This document shows positions 1 to 10,923 of a DNA stretch of 64,000 nucleotides, piece after piece. A program made the translations under genes and the position numbers. The DNA is from Glebionis coronaria. Taxonomy: Eukaryota > Streptophyta > Magnoliopsida > Asterales > Asteraceae. Each line of letters starts with the position of its first letter. The first letter of the stretch is position 1. Location: the NCBI GenBank assembly GCA_025667525.1, contig CM046882.1:24889394-24953393 (forward strand), written 5' to 3'. Below the pieces are notes generated by a model. That model had not been told where the DNA came from and did not search any database. It saw only the letters and a list, made by a program, of their open reading frames with translations.

Positions 1-51
1 AAAAAAATATAAAAGTATAAGAGATATAAATGGGAGTCTTTATATCAAGAC

Positions 52-486
52 TAGGGGTAGCTAATTCATGTCAGATTCAAGTTGACGGGTCAGAAGGCTG
101 AACTCAACCAATTTAAATAATTGAATCAAATATATCAACCTTAACCGGCATGTTTACACATAACCCGAACATGACCCATTTAACTCGTATATATTCTTAT
201 GTTTGTTGGTTAATTTTGTTATAAGGGTTGAATAGGTTAAACGTGTTTCGGGATGATCCATTTAACTTGTTTTATGTACACATTACATGATTAAACAAGT
301 TAAATGGGTTGTAGGTCGACCCATTTAACACAGTCAACCCATTTAAACCTAAAAAAACCAGTTGACGAGTCGATCTACTTAATTTATTCTTGACTCAAAC
401 CTGACATGTTTATTTAATCAGAACATGTTAGTTTTCGTGTCAGTTTTAGATCGAGTTTCATGTCGAGTAAGAAATTGACACCCCTA
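52..486. mobile_element. hAT-type MITE (435 bp)
   Basis: Imperfect terminal inverted repeats: the left end begins TAGGGGTAGCTAATTC and the right end, reverse-complemented, begins TAGGGGTGTCAATTTC. The flanks are ATCAAGAC (44-51) and ATCGTGAT (487-494). The same right flank in copy B (16739-16746) reads ATCATGAC, only one base from the left flank here, so a decayed 8-bp target duplication is likely. An 8-bp duplication and a TAGGGGTG-type terminus fit hAT elements. It has no coding capacity. The interior is rich in short words such as CCATTTAA and GTTAAATGGG. Because a relic sits at the same place in copy B, the insertion predates the segmental duplication. Confidence 0.65.
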
Positions 487-1841
487 ATCGTGATCCTTGT
501 TTTATTTGTATGTAAGTAGGTTTGTGTTTAATTTGGATTGAGCTTGTTGTTGAAACCGTTATTTTCTCTTTATTCGATATTAAACCTAATGATATGAACT
601 AAACGCCACTCAAGTGTTGATATAACTTGAAAACCAAACGTTAAACTTGCTTATGTGAACTAAATTAGACGGTTGAACCACTATAAAAAAACATGCAGAA
701 AACACTCGGCAACGGGAAAATATGGTGTGCCCCATATATGTTGTTTAAAACACAACTTCTAGTATGTCCTTTCTCTAAACATATGTAGTATAATAGGTGC
801 ATTTCTGATAAAAGGAGTAAATCAAAACCTAAAAAGTGAATGAAACAAACACCTAAACTCTCTTTAAATTCCAAACTTGACCCTCATAGTTGTCGAAATA
901 AACACTACTTATGTTATATCATGGTTCTAAAAGGCAACATGACATCGTCATGCCAGGAGATGTAACCTTCACGTTATGAAATGAATCAAACATTCTCTTC
1001 TTGTTGTCGCATGAGAAGAAGGTGAAAAGTCGTGGTACGACGTGAGGCATGGAGTGTTTTTTGGATTACCGATAAAAAATATTTTGTGAAATAGTTTCTT
1101 AACTCTTTTCATTATAGACGACCTTTTTTGTTAACTCGATATATAATAAATGACATAGATCCATTTTCGTGTTGCATTAACCACGCTCTAAAAATACAAA
1201 AGGTGCTAAAACATGAAGTTTAGTAATGTCACAACGACACATAATTTTTTATCAACATTTTTACAGACTTACTTTTTATTCACATTTTTACAAAGAAACT
1301 AAATATATAGACTACATTTACATAAGGACTATTTTTATTCACATCACTACATTTATATCCGTATATCTTCATTTATATCTTCTTCCATATTTTACCTACT
1401 ACCCAATTTACTTTCAGTACTTTTGAACAAATTTCTCAACAACAACCTCCAATTACCCATTTGCTGCTCCATTACAAATACACCAGGCAAATTGACAATA
1501 CCCATCTTCTTCATAGTTTGATATTTAAATTACTCTTAGAACCCATGAATTTTATCCAAGAAAGATGGGTTTGGCAAATCTCATGGCGATTATCTTGTCA
1601 TGTCTTCACTGTTGAAATAGGTGTTTTCGAAAATTATTCTTTAGGTAAAATCTCATCTCTTTGTTATATTTGTGTTCTAAATAAGCCCGCATATAAGCTA
1701 GAACGTGGGTGTGTGATTAGTTTATCAACTTTCTTTCGATCTAGTTGTATAAGGTTTATGTGTAAATAGTTGTTAAGGTTTGCGCACCCTTTGTAAAAGT
1801 TTATAATTTTCTATGTTTTTTTATCAAGATCAACAGGCCAA
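487..1841. repeat. Segmental duplication copy A, left part; no intact gene
   Basis: This non-coding stretch aligns by eye with 16739-18180 in copy B. Shared landmarks include CTTGTTTTATTTGTATGTAAG, the block around 660-900 (thread through AACCACTATAAAAAAACATG and CACTCGG), the block 980-1180, and AAGAAAGATGGGTTTGGCA at 1560 versus 18020. A short open frame at 1461-1769 is not preserved: the equivalent sequence in B reads in a different frame. I therefore treat it as upstream or intronic sequence of the Ran-like relic that follows. Confidence 0.6.
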
Positions 1842-2337
1842 ATGGCCGAGACCTATAAGCTCATCATCGTGGGCGACCTGGGAGTTGGTATGGCACTAAT
1901 TGTACTACATCTATATATAAAATATATATGGCTTGTTATAGCACTAACATATTAATGTCTTTGGTTTTCTAAGTTTAATTCCTCACTTCTCAATTTACAT
2001 CACGCAGGCAAGACCAACTTTCTGAAGAGGTATGTCGTTGCTGATCATCCGAAGAGAGTTGACCTCAGTGAAAGTAAGTTGTTCCTATATCTATCTTTAG
2101 TAACATCAGCGGATATATATATTACACTATATGCTCCCACATTTTCTATTGTGTATTCATGTCTCATGATTACTATGTTGAAACAGTCATGAGGTGAGGA
2201 GTGGTATATTCATTCGATTTCTCTACGGAAAGATTCGGTTCAGTTGCTTGACTTTGCAGGACAGAATGAGTCTGCGGACCGTCGCGACTGATCGATATGC
2301 TTACCATCATGGCAATACAAGTTTGGTTTATTGTTAA
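1842..2337 (+). pseudogene. Ran-type small GTPase relic, copy A
   Basis: Exon-like piece 1842-1887 starts with ATG and reads into the phosphate-binding loop. It joins across a GT-AG intron (1888-2007) to 2008-2073, giving GDLGVGKT followed by NFLKR; Ran has GDGGTGKT-TFVKR at this point. After a second intron (GT at 2074, AG at 2185-2186) the codons for GKIRF (2227-2241) and DFAGQ (2250-2264) appear. These match the Ran segment GKIRFYCWDTAGQ, but the spacing is 23 instead of 24 nt, so one base is missing and the frame breaks. A further frame change follows before LRTV, and the reading ends at TAA 2335. The effector (switch I) region and the whole C-terminal half, including the guanine-specificity motifs, are absent. 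Family knowledge: Ran drives nuclear transport. This copy cannot encode a working GTPase. Confidence 0.7.
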
Positions 2338-3868
2338 GGAGGCGTTGAAAGTTTTAAATATGGATATTTCTTAGGTTATATGGTATAAACATGTTTGACT
2401 TTTGCAATGTATTCTGTAACATTCGTTTATTTCGTGGATGGTGATTACAAGATTCTTGTTTAGGAACAGGTGGTAAATCTTAGAGTTGGTATCTCTATGT
2501 ATAGATTATCTTTTTCTTTGAGACTAATAAAATCTTTAAGTTTATTACATTTATTCGTTGCTTAAACTATTGTGGTTCAAATATTTTGTTGTGCCTTTTT
2601 TATTTTCACTTAAAAGTTCTTAGTAAACGAAGAGTATAATAGAAAAAAAATCCATAAATGTCTCGGTCACCCACGGCCCTCTACCCCGTCTCTCCCTCCT
2701 TACATGTGTTGTTGTTACTAAAAGCTTATGATACATTGCCGTTGTATAGAGAACATCTCTTCATACTTGAGTGAAGTTATAAATGAAAGAAGAGTTACAA
2801 CGAATACAAGTATTTTTTTTTTATTTCGTGGTGGTGAGTGTTGGAACGTCAACTAACAAAATCTCATAGGTTGCACAAAGTTATTAACATTACCCTCATG
2901 TTTAATTAGAGAAAGACAAGGTCTTAATAGGCAAGGTGTAACTCTAATACTAATGAATTCTAGATTGCAACACATTAAATTTTTGTCGCAAACCTGGTTA
3001 GTGTAAATAGACGTGATTCTTACACTATCACATGCAAAATTTATAGTCCCGTGTCCCTTTTATTCTAGCATTAACATGGTAAAAGCTAGTACTTTTATAT
3101 TTCTCTAACATTAAACATCAAAAACGTCTTCTTAACTAAATATATGGAAATAGAAAATACATAAAAAAAAACATCTTCTTGAATTATTCATGTAGGTCAT
3201 TTCGTCTTTCGTAATACGTCTAGTAATACCCATCACCATCGCCAGAATGGTAAGATTAGTTGATAATTCTCCTACGGATGCTATTTTTTAGATTGTTTTT
3301 TTTGGTTTGAAATACTATATTCTGTGTGTTTTAAGATTTTATATCCCTACACACAGCCCTTTTATTTATAATCACAAATTTTGAATTTGGAAATTTTGAA
3401 AATTTTGAAAATTTAAAAATTTTGAAAATTTTGAAAAATACGCCATTTACCCATGGACCACCATTACTCCTTAGACTTTTCACCGCCAAAAATATGAAAA
3501 TTCATTGTCTACAATCTTTAATTTCTATCAAACCTCACACATCACATGTAACATTTAATGGCTCATAAAATTATGTCAATCCTTACAATATCACATGCAA
3601 ATTTTAATTTTAAAATTTTGAAAAACACGTTATCTACCCACAAACTACCATTTACTCCTTAGTACTTTCATTGCCAAAAAGTGAGAAATACGCCATCTAC
3701 CCATCTTAAATCTGTGCCAGGTCTCTTACAACATCACAAGCAACATTTAATGGGTCATAATTTTATGTGAGTTCTTACAAGATCACATGCAAAATTTATG
3801 AATTGAAAGGCAAAAGCTTTAATTTTCAAAACATTGCTTACACATAAAAAATAAAAAGTTGACTACTT
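2338..3868. other. Non-coding copy A sequence 3' of the Ran-like relic
   Basis: No open frame of note. The block 2463-2600 (3'-UTR-like, including GTTGGTATCTC and CTTAAACTATTGTGG) recurs at 8040-8200 and, partly, after 47732. The block 2940-3350 matches 50262-50660 in copy B. From about 3380 there are runs of AAAATTTTGAAAATTTTG and stretches of the type ACGCCATCTACCCA. That stretch is the single copy A counterpart of the ~0.9-kb unit that is tandemly repeated at 50.6-53.3 kb. Confidence 0.55.
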
Positions 3869-4114
3869 TGAAAAAATAACCACTCAAGGGTGTCCGGATG
3901 GAAAAGGAGTTTGTGGCTATCACTTTAAAATAGGTGAGATCTCAAGTTCGATTCCTGCTAGGTACAAAGTTTGTAGTAGTCGAGCCAACCTCCAAAAATA
4001 GGAGTAAACCTCCTCAAATGTGACGTCTTTACCTCGTTTGAGTTTCTGTGGCGGTGAGTTCAAAACTCGTGAATTAATCGATTAATGTGTTGAGGACCAT
4101 GGTTACCAAAAAAA
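3869..4114 (+). mobile_element. tRNA-derived SINE-like insertion
   Basis: A 246-bp block interrupts sequence that is continuous in the three tandem units of copy B; near 52880-52910 the empty site reads TGACTACTTAGAAAAATAAA. Here GACTACTT (3861-3868) and GGCAACTT (4115-4122) flank the block as a decayed target duplication. The block holds GTTCGATTCC (3946-3955), a good internal B box. About 50 bp upstream is TGTCCGGATGG (3891-3901), an A-box-like word. The 3' end is A-rich (CCAAAAAAA). This combination is typical of plant SINEs. No family name is assigned. Confidence 0.55.
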
Positions 4115-4122
4115 GGCAACTT

Positions 4123-6112
4123 AGAAAAATAAAATGACACAAACTTTATAGAAATAAAAAAATAAAATAATGGATCTTTTTACAAACTCACCAATAATTA
4201 AAGATAAATATATTCTACATCACCAGTAAACCAAACAAAATATGACGAAGAGATAGTTGACAATATGTTCAAGGGATTTAGATTAATCCGAATGGCAACT
4301 GGCAAGGAATCGATAATATGACACAAACGAGGCATAAACTCAAAAAAATGGTTTTAAAACCAGGTCGGTTTTAACCGGTTTAAAAGCTAATCCAATTTCC
4401 TTCAACTGGCTATGATTCGGTCAAACCGATTTGTGTAGAACTAGTTTTAGTTAAACCGGTTTAAAGAAAATCCGGCTACAAAACTTTTTACCGAATCGAA
4501 TCATGATCTCGTTTTTTTCCCATCTCTAGGTTGGCCTAACATAGAAAAAGCAAATAGTATGATTTCTTATCTATATATACATGTGCTTTTTATTATTATC
4601 TAATCAAATGGGCTTTGTGAAAACGTACTGTACTTATGTTTTATTAGGGCATTTTTACATCTCTTCCATTTCACAAAAGCCACCAACTATAGCTTTCACT
4701 TTTTTTTTTTGAAAAAGATTGAAGACCTAAAACTCATGCCTAGTCTATGCCTAACATATATGTCATGATTTTATTGAATTATAAAGATGTGAGCCCGAGT
4801 TATATAACTAATGAATTATTGCCACAAATACTTAGGCATAAAATTAGGCATGAGTTTTAGATCTCCCAATCACTTCTCTTTTTTTTGCATTAATATTCAC
4901 CATTTACAACTTTCGACATGTCTTAAATTTGACCGTTAAAGATAAAACTTAAACCTACTTGGCCATTCTTAAGAAACTGTTCTTCAAATTTACCGCCTCT
5001 ACCTTTAGAGGCGGAGCTTAGTGGGGACCAAGGAGGGCTTTGCCCTCCCCACATTTTGGACACTTAATGCTAAAATGCTTTACTTTTATGTTAGGTAAAG
5101 CCAATTTGAAGTAGGAACTTTTAATTTGGCCTCCTAAATTATATGTTGTGCATTTTGTCCCTCTTAGAAAATAACTTCAAGTTCTTAGAATTGTTCATTT
5201 ACGCAATTACGACTCGTTATGTCTCTCAAGTACTAGTTCCCAAGCGTATTCGTTTAATGGTAGATGTCTCACATGATATATAATGTACCATTAATACATG
5301 AAGTTACAGACCATGACTCGAACTCTCAGGCTGTACTGGATTAGAAAGAGTTGACTTAAGCTTTAAGTCAAACCCAAAATAATTAGTCTTATATCCACAT
5401 TCTACTAACTACACCAAATAAGAAACATATCATCTAGATCACCTCTGTGGGCAATTCAGGTAAGAACTAGTCTAATATCCGCCTTTTGTTAGTTGAGGTT
5501 GCACAACTATGTACATATACAGAGAGAGATACATACCGTCGGATAATTTTGACTTGTAGAAATTGTAAATTTTGTAAGGTAGTTTTAACTTGTTTCGTCT
5601 TTTGTGAAACCATGAATCACATCACATCCTAATGAGGCTAATCGAGTTACACATTTGTTTCACTTGTAAATACTACATATGACTACGCGATCATGTACAA
5701 ATATTCCATGATAATCATCGTTATGCATTCTCTAATGTGGATCTTGTCAAAGAATGTGTTGCTTATGTGATGAAAATAAAACAATACGAAGTAATTTTTC
5801 ATTATACAACTTATACAAAATACATTCTCTAATGTTGGTTGGTTGGTGTATTAAGCCCAATACAAAGTACATTCTCTAATGTTAGTTGGTTGGTGTATTA
5901 GGCCCAATACTAAACAATTTTTTGAGCTTGGCCCAGTATAAAACAAAGAAAACAAAATGTTTTACTTATACTTGTCAAAACTCATTTGTTACTGCTTATT
6001 TTTATTAGGGCACAATCTCTTTCATTTCACATCACTTCTACACCCACCAACTAAACATCCAAAAGCCAACAACTAACAAAGTACAACGTGTACAAGATTT
6101 CATAGTAATCAA
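4123..6112. other. Intergenic AT-rich sequence with decayed repeat relics
   Basis: No gene recognised. 4350-4500 is a relic rich in AACCGGTTT-type inverted words. 5000-5060 contains GAGGCGGAGCTTAGTGGGGA and AAGGAGGGCTTTGCCCTCCC, which resembles the end of a hAT-like element, but I cannot find a partner end or target duplication. 5300-5340 contains a B-box-like word on the minus strand (GAGTTCGAGTCA), too little to call a SINE. 5820-5910 holds an imperfect direct repeat of about 55 bp built on TAATGTTGGTTGGTTGGTGT. Confidence 0.4.
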
Positions 6113-6794
6113 ATGAAGATCTTGGTAATCTGTCATCATCTACCTCGGCATATCAATGTTACCCTTGTTGGGGTTTTTGGTTTGCAACCTGGATTCGCTT
6201 ACTTTCATAAAAATAAATTAGTAAGTTTCATTTTACTATTAATTTCTAATACATGATTTCATTAATTTTTCTTACCTCTTTTGTTATGCGTAGATCAAGG
6301 CTTTAATTGTTTCTACGTACGGATATGTTGCAGTTTCTTCCAGATGTAGAGTTCTTCCAAGAGTCATGAGGGTGCCATTATCTGCATGGCCCAAGATGCC
6401 GACATCGCTTAGAGTCAGGGCCGGCTCTAGGCATGTGCAAAGGGTGCAATCGTACAGGGTCACCATTTTTTTGGGGCCTCCGATTTATAGATCTTTGATT
6501 TTTGTATAAACTCATCTTTTAATGTTTGTATTCAAGTAAGCGATGGTTTATGAAAGAGTATGTATAAAACTTTTGGAACCTAACAACTTGTGTGGCAGTA
6601 ACGAGCCTCAATTTTTTGTTTTATATGAAGTAAATACAGAGCCTTTCGTCGGAGAAGATGATATGGATTGACCAAATAAAAAAGTCAGTTATTATTTTGT
6701 AGCTTTCAACTTTACCCCTTCTACTTTATAGTTTGACAAGTAGGGCATGAGTTTAAAGTAATATTGTGAAGTATTAATTTACTAAAAGTAATAA

Positions 6795-7376
6795 CCAATG
6801 TTTTAAAAACCGGGTTGACCCGGCTGATTGAACCGGTTGAACCGTGAACCGGCTCAGAGACCAGGCCGGATGTGACCGGGTTTTTGTTTATTTGAGAACC
6901 GGATTGAACCGCCGGTTTTTCATTGAGCCGGGTTGACCCTGTTTGATAAACCCGGCCGGGTCACAACTTTTTATAAAAAAAATTCAAAAACTTTTATTCT
7001 ATAAACATTTCTAATTTTTAAAGATAAATTTAAGTACTGGTGATTATTATTAGTTAAAATAAAATTAAAACTAACTTAAAACATAAACTAATATCGTTTT
7101 ATTTATGGTTTAATACAAATTATAAACATAAATTACTTGTTTTTCATACATTTGTTATAATGTTATAAATATTAAATTAGAAATTTAAATATTTTTCATC
7201 GATTAAATTTAACGTATGACAAGTTATAAGATTATTACAATATTATATATTAAATATATAAAAAATATACGTATATACAAAACCGGATTGACCCGGCGGT
7301 TCAACCGGTTGAACCGATTGACCTGTGAACCGGTCACTAGACCGGGTCAACTAAAAACCAGGTTTTAAAACATTGG
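6795..7376. mobile_element. TIR element with CCAATGTTTTAAAA ends, nested in the hAT element
   Basis: Left end CCAATGTTTTAAAAACCGGG; right end, reverse-complemented, CCAATGTTTTAAAACCTGG. Both subterminal regions are full of AACCGGTTGAACC and GGGTTGACCCGG words. The immediate flanks are TAATAA on both sides (6789-6794 and 7377-7382), consistent with a 6-bp target duplication. The ~300-bp interior is very AT-rich and non-coding. A relative lies at 49405-49831. Superfamily not assigned. Confidence 0.7.
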
Positions 7377-7538
7377 TAATAACAGCCCAATTATATATTA
7401 AATATATAAAAAATATACGTATATACAAAACCGGATTGACCCGGCGGTTCAACCGGTTGAACCGATTGACCTGTGAACCGGTCACTAGACCGGGTCAACT
7501 AAAAACCAGGTTTTAAAACATTGGTAATAACAGCCCAA
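7243..7538. repeat. 148-bp direct tandem duplication of the TIR element's right end
   Basis: 7243-7390 and 7391-7538 appear identical by eye. Each runs from TTATATATTAAATATATAAA through the right terminus CATTGG and 14 bp of flanking hAT sequence (TAATAACAGCCCAA). Since the unit includes DNA outside the TIR element, this is a later local duplication and not a second insertion. Confidence 0.85.
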
Positions 7539-7970
7539 TTATTTATGAAGACTTTTATTGTGTCTTCAGAGGTAATTTTGATACAAATTGCCTCTGTTTA
7601 TATTATAAAAAGTATCCTAAAGTTATAACTACATTTTTTGTTTTTTTTTAAACAAGAGTTATAACTTTATTTCATTACCTGCTATATCTAATCTCTGAGA
7701 TTTAAAACATATGTTTCAAAAAAAAAAACTAAAATTCCATGGTTCTATATGAAAAAACACAAAGTATATCCACATTTAAAAAAATCGCTATCACACAAAT
7801 TACTATTCCGTATCAACTTAAATACTGAATGTAACAGAATAAACACTAAACTAATAAAGTTAAATAAGCTTTTAGTGTATATTGTTCGAGGGGCCTACAA
7901 GGTAATACCGCATAGGGCCTCTAAATTTCATGAGACGGCCCTGCTTAGAGTTGGGATCTTGTTTCTTGCT

Positions 7971-9892
7971 ACATTTTATGTATGTCTCGTTTCTTACCTG
8001 GTTTAGGGTTTCAATTATTGATAAGATTCGCTAAATAGATCTTGGGAAATGATATGACTAAAATTAATCTTTGAGTTGGTATCTCCATGTTTCTTTTGTG
8101 AAATGTATTGATTATCTTTTTGTTTGGCGAGTAATGAAATATTAAGGTTTTTGACGTTTATTTGTGCTTAAACTATTGTAGTTTAGATAATTTGTTGTAG
8201 CCTTTGGATGCTAGTAATTGTGATGAAACTTGTATTATGAATTCTAATGATAATATAGTTCTTCAGTAGAAGATAATCCAGTTTTGAAACCTAACGGCAG
8301 TATAAATTACGGTGAAGTTAGTGTTAGATGTTGACTGTTACTCCTAACGGCAGTTCTGTAATTTAGTTTATGTACTAAGGGTGTTTTGGTCTTTTTACTA
8401 GTTAAGTATCTTTAGCTTTATGAAACCTGTGTATGTCGGTTTGTATGGTATATGTACTCTTGTTTTCTCTGTAGCAAAACAACTTTCTGGAATAAGAAAA
8501 CAGCAGCCCTTATTTTGTACCAAACACACTTGTTGATTGCTGTCATATTTGTTTGCTAATCTTTGTTGTTTCTTGCTGCACTTTTGCCATTGATTATCTA
8601 TCCCACTTCTACATTTTATGTATGTCTCGTTTCTTACCTGGTTTGGGGTTTCAATTATTGGTAAGATTCGCTAAATAGATCTTGGAAAATGATATGACTA
8701 GAATTAATCTTTGAGTTGGTATCTCCATGTTTCTTTTGTGAAATTTATTGATTATCTTTTTGTATTTGCGAGTAATGAAATATTAAGGTTTTTGTCTTTT
8801 ATTTGTGCTTAAACTATTGTGGTTTAGATAATTTGTTGTAGCCTTTAGATGCTAGTAATTGTGATGAAACTTGTATTATGAATTCTAATGATAATATAGT
8901 TCTTCAGTAGAAGATAATCCAGATTTGAAACCTAACGGCAGTATAAATTACGGTGAAGTTAGTGTTAGATGTTGACTGTTACTCCTAAGGGCAGTTCTGT
9001 AATTTAGTTTATGTACTAAGGGTGTTTTGGTCTTTTTACTAGTTAAGTATCTTTAGCTTTAAGAAACCTGTGTATGTCGGTTTGTATGGTATATGTACTC
9101 TTGTTTTCTCTGTAACAAAACAACTTTCTGGAATAAGAAAACAACAACCCTTATTTTGTACCAAACACACTTGTTGATTGCTGTCATATTTGTTTGTTGA
9201 TCTTTGTTGTTTCTTGCTGCACTTTTGCCACTGATTATCTATCCCACTTCTACATTTTATGTATGTCTCGTTTCTTACCTGGTTTGGGGTTTCAATTATT
9301 GGTAAGATTCGCTAAATAGATCTTAGGAAATGATATGACTAGAATTAATCTTTGAGTTGGTATCTCCATGTTTCTTTTGTGAAATGTATTGATTATCTTT
9401 TTGTTTTTGCGAGTAATGAAATATTAAGGTTTTTGACTTTTATTTGTGCTTAAACTATTGTGGTTTAGATAATTTGTTGTAGCCTTTGGATGCTAGTAAT
9501 TGTGATGAAACTTGTATTATGAATTCTAATGATAATATAGTTCTTCAGTAGAAGATAATCCAGTTTTGAAACCTAACGGCAATATAAATTACAGTGAAGT
9601 TAGTGTTAGATGTTGACTGTTACTCCTAAGGGCAGTTCTGTAATTTAGTTTATGTACTAAGGGTGTTTTGGTCTTTTTACTAGTTAAGTATCTTTAGCTT
9701 TAGGAAACCTGTGTATGTCGGTTTGTATGGTATATGTACTCTTGTTTTCTCTGTAACAAAACAACTTTCTGGAATAAGAAAACAGCAGCCCTTATTTTGT
9801 ACCAAACACACTTGTTGATTGCTGTCATATTTGTTTGCTAATCTTTGTTGTTTCTTGCTGCACTTTTGCCACTGATTATCTATCCCACTTCT
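7971..9892. repeat. Three tandem ~640-bp units of host sequence plus copia LTR
   Basis: Unit 1 spans 7971-8610, unit 2 8611-9251, and unit 3 from 9252 into the intact 5' LTR of the copia element. Each begins ACATTTTATGTATGTCTCG, runs through about 350 bp of host sequence to GGTGAAGTTAG (AGTGAAGTTAG in unit 3), and continues into the copia LTR (TGTTAGATGTTGACTG). In units 1 and 2 the LTR stops at CCCACTTCT, without its last five bases TAACA, and goes straight into the next ACATTTTATG. Units differ by scattered substitutions (for example CTAACGGCAG or CTAAGGGCAG at the LTR start). Confidence 0.9.
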
Positions 9893-9897
9893 TAACA
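9604..9897 (+). repeat. Copia 5' LTR (294 bp)
   Basis: Begins TGTTAGATGTTGACTG and ends CACTTCTTAACA. Same length as the 3' LTR at 14196-14489. It forms the end of the third tandem unit; partial copies of the same LTR lie at 8322-8610 and 8963-9251. Confidence 0.95.
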
Positions 9898-9900
9898 AAT

Positions 9901-9916
9901 TGGTATCAAGAGCCAA
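9901..9916 (+). other. Copia primer-binding site (initiator tRNA-Met)
   Basis: TGGTATCAAGAGCC begins three bases after the 5' LTR. The plant initiator-Met primer site is TGGTATCAGAGC; this copy has one extra A. Confidence 0.85.
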
Positions 9917-10218
9917 CCGATCAGTTAGAAGTGAGCTGGAATTTGTCTTGGGTTTTCAGCTTTTGGTGGATTTCAAGAATCAAATTCTTAAATCATTCGA
10001 ATTTGGTTTCGTTTTTTGTGGATCGATTTGGCTGATTATCATGTTTGTTATTTGAACTTTTTATTTCCTCTCTCTTGTTCCATTGATTTGAAGCTACTGC
10101 TTGTTTGAGATAAAGGGGTTTGGTGTTAGTTGATTGGGATTTAGAATAATCAGAATTGGTTTGTTGTGGGGGCCTTGTTACATAGTAATCAGAATATTAG
10201 ACATCCCGTTTGATAATC

Positions 10219-10923
10219 ATGCCGTCTCAACCATCAGTTAGTGTTGTTGAGAAGTTTAATGGCAAAAGTAATTTCAGTTTGTGGCGAGTTAAAGTTCGAG
10301 CCTTATTGAAACAACAAGGTATTTGGGCACCTTTAGCCGGACCCAAACCGGCTGATATGACCGACGCAAAATACAATACACTAGACGAAAAGGCACATTC
10401 TACTATTTTGCTATCTTTATCGAATGAGGTTCTTTACGAGGTTGCTGATGAGGAAACGGTTGCGGGTGTGTGGAAGAAGCTAGAAAAGCTTTATATGACC
10501 AAGTCATTGACGAATAAGTTGTTATTGAAGCAGCGTTTGTTTTCACTTAGAATGAAAGAGGGCTCAACTTTGAAAGACCATCTTGATGCGTTAAACTCAA
10601 TCTTGATGAATTTGAAAAATGTTGAGGTCAAGATTGATGATGAAGATGCCGCTCTTATTCTGCTTGTTTCGTTACCTCCCTCGTACGAGAATTTTGTGAA
10701 TTCCTTTGTCGTTGGTAAAGAAACTATTACTTTGGAAGATGTTCGATCGAGTTTGCATTCCCGAGAACTTCGTCACCAAGCATCGGGAACTTTGGAATCG
10801 CAACCCGTTGGCTTGACAGTTACGAATCAACAGGATAGAGGTAGACATCGAACACAAAGAAGCAAAGGAAAAGGTAGATATAATAGTACATCGAAGTCAA
10901 GACCTCGAGGGTCGAATCCTTGA
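10219..10923 (+). pseudogene. Copia gag, interrupted before the zinc knuckle
   Basis: Start chosen at ATG 10219 (MPSQPSVSVVEKFNG); the codons just upstream are non-ATG. The FNGKSNFSLWRVKV motif and a VWKKLEKLYMTKSL segment are typical of the copia gag domain (UBN2-type). Residues near the C-terminus are Arg/Lys/Ser-rich. A TGA at 10921-10923 ends the frame. The CCHC zinc knuckle (C-HY-C-HEEG-H-WKNN-C, 10930-10971) lies just beyond it in the same frame, so the stop is a nonsense mutation inside gag. The product would normally form virus-like particles around element RNA. Confidence 0.9.

Larger units (their letters stand above)
6416..7943. mobile_element. Non-autonomous hAT element
   Basis: Flanked by a perfect 8-bp target duplication CTTAGAGT (6408-6415 and 7944-7951). 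Ends are CAGGGCCGGCTCTAGGC on the left and, reverse-complemented, CAGGGCCGTCTCATG on the right. CAGGGCCGG-type termini with 8-bp duplications are usual for plant hAT elements. No transposase frame is visible. 1528 bp in total, of which 6795-7538 is a second element plus a tandem duplication, leaving about 780 bp of hAT-derived sequence. Confidence 0.85.
6113..8006 (+). pseudogene. Possible small two-exon gene split by a hAT element
   Basis: An ATG at 6113 opens 36 codons to 6220. A 73-bp GT-AG intron-like segment follows (6221-6293; AG preceded by TTATGCGT). Its continuation is open from 6294 to the insertion at 6415. With the hAT element and one target copy left out, the same frame continues at 7952 to TAG 8004-8006. 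The product would be 94 residues with a hydrophobic C-terminal stretch (GILFLATFYVCLVSYLV). I recognise no family. The 3' sequence (8040-8200) resembles that following the Ran-like relic at 2463-2600, so this may be a third, diverged member of the same duplicated locus. The frame could be open by chance; there is no homology evidence. Confidence 0.3.

Noticed and set aside
1461..1769. 102-codon ORF as a real gene
   Set aside because: The equivalent copy B sequence is read in a different frame with different stops; no motif.
5000..5200. hAT-like end at GAGGCGGAGCTTAGTGG
   Set aside because: No partner end or target duplication could be found, so I do not call an element.
8322..9251. Two solo copia LTRs upstream of the element
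   Set aside because: They lack the last five LTR bases and target duplications and repeat host flank too, so they are tandem duplication products.
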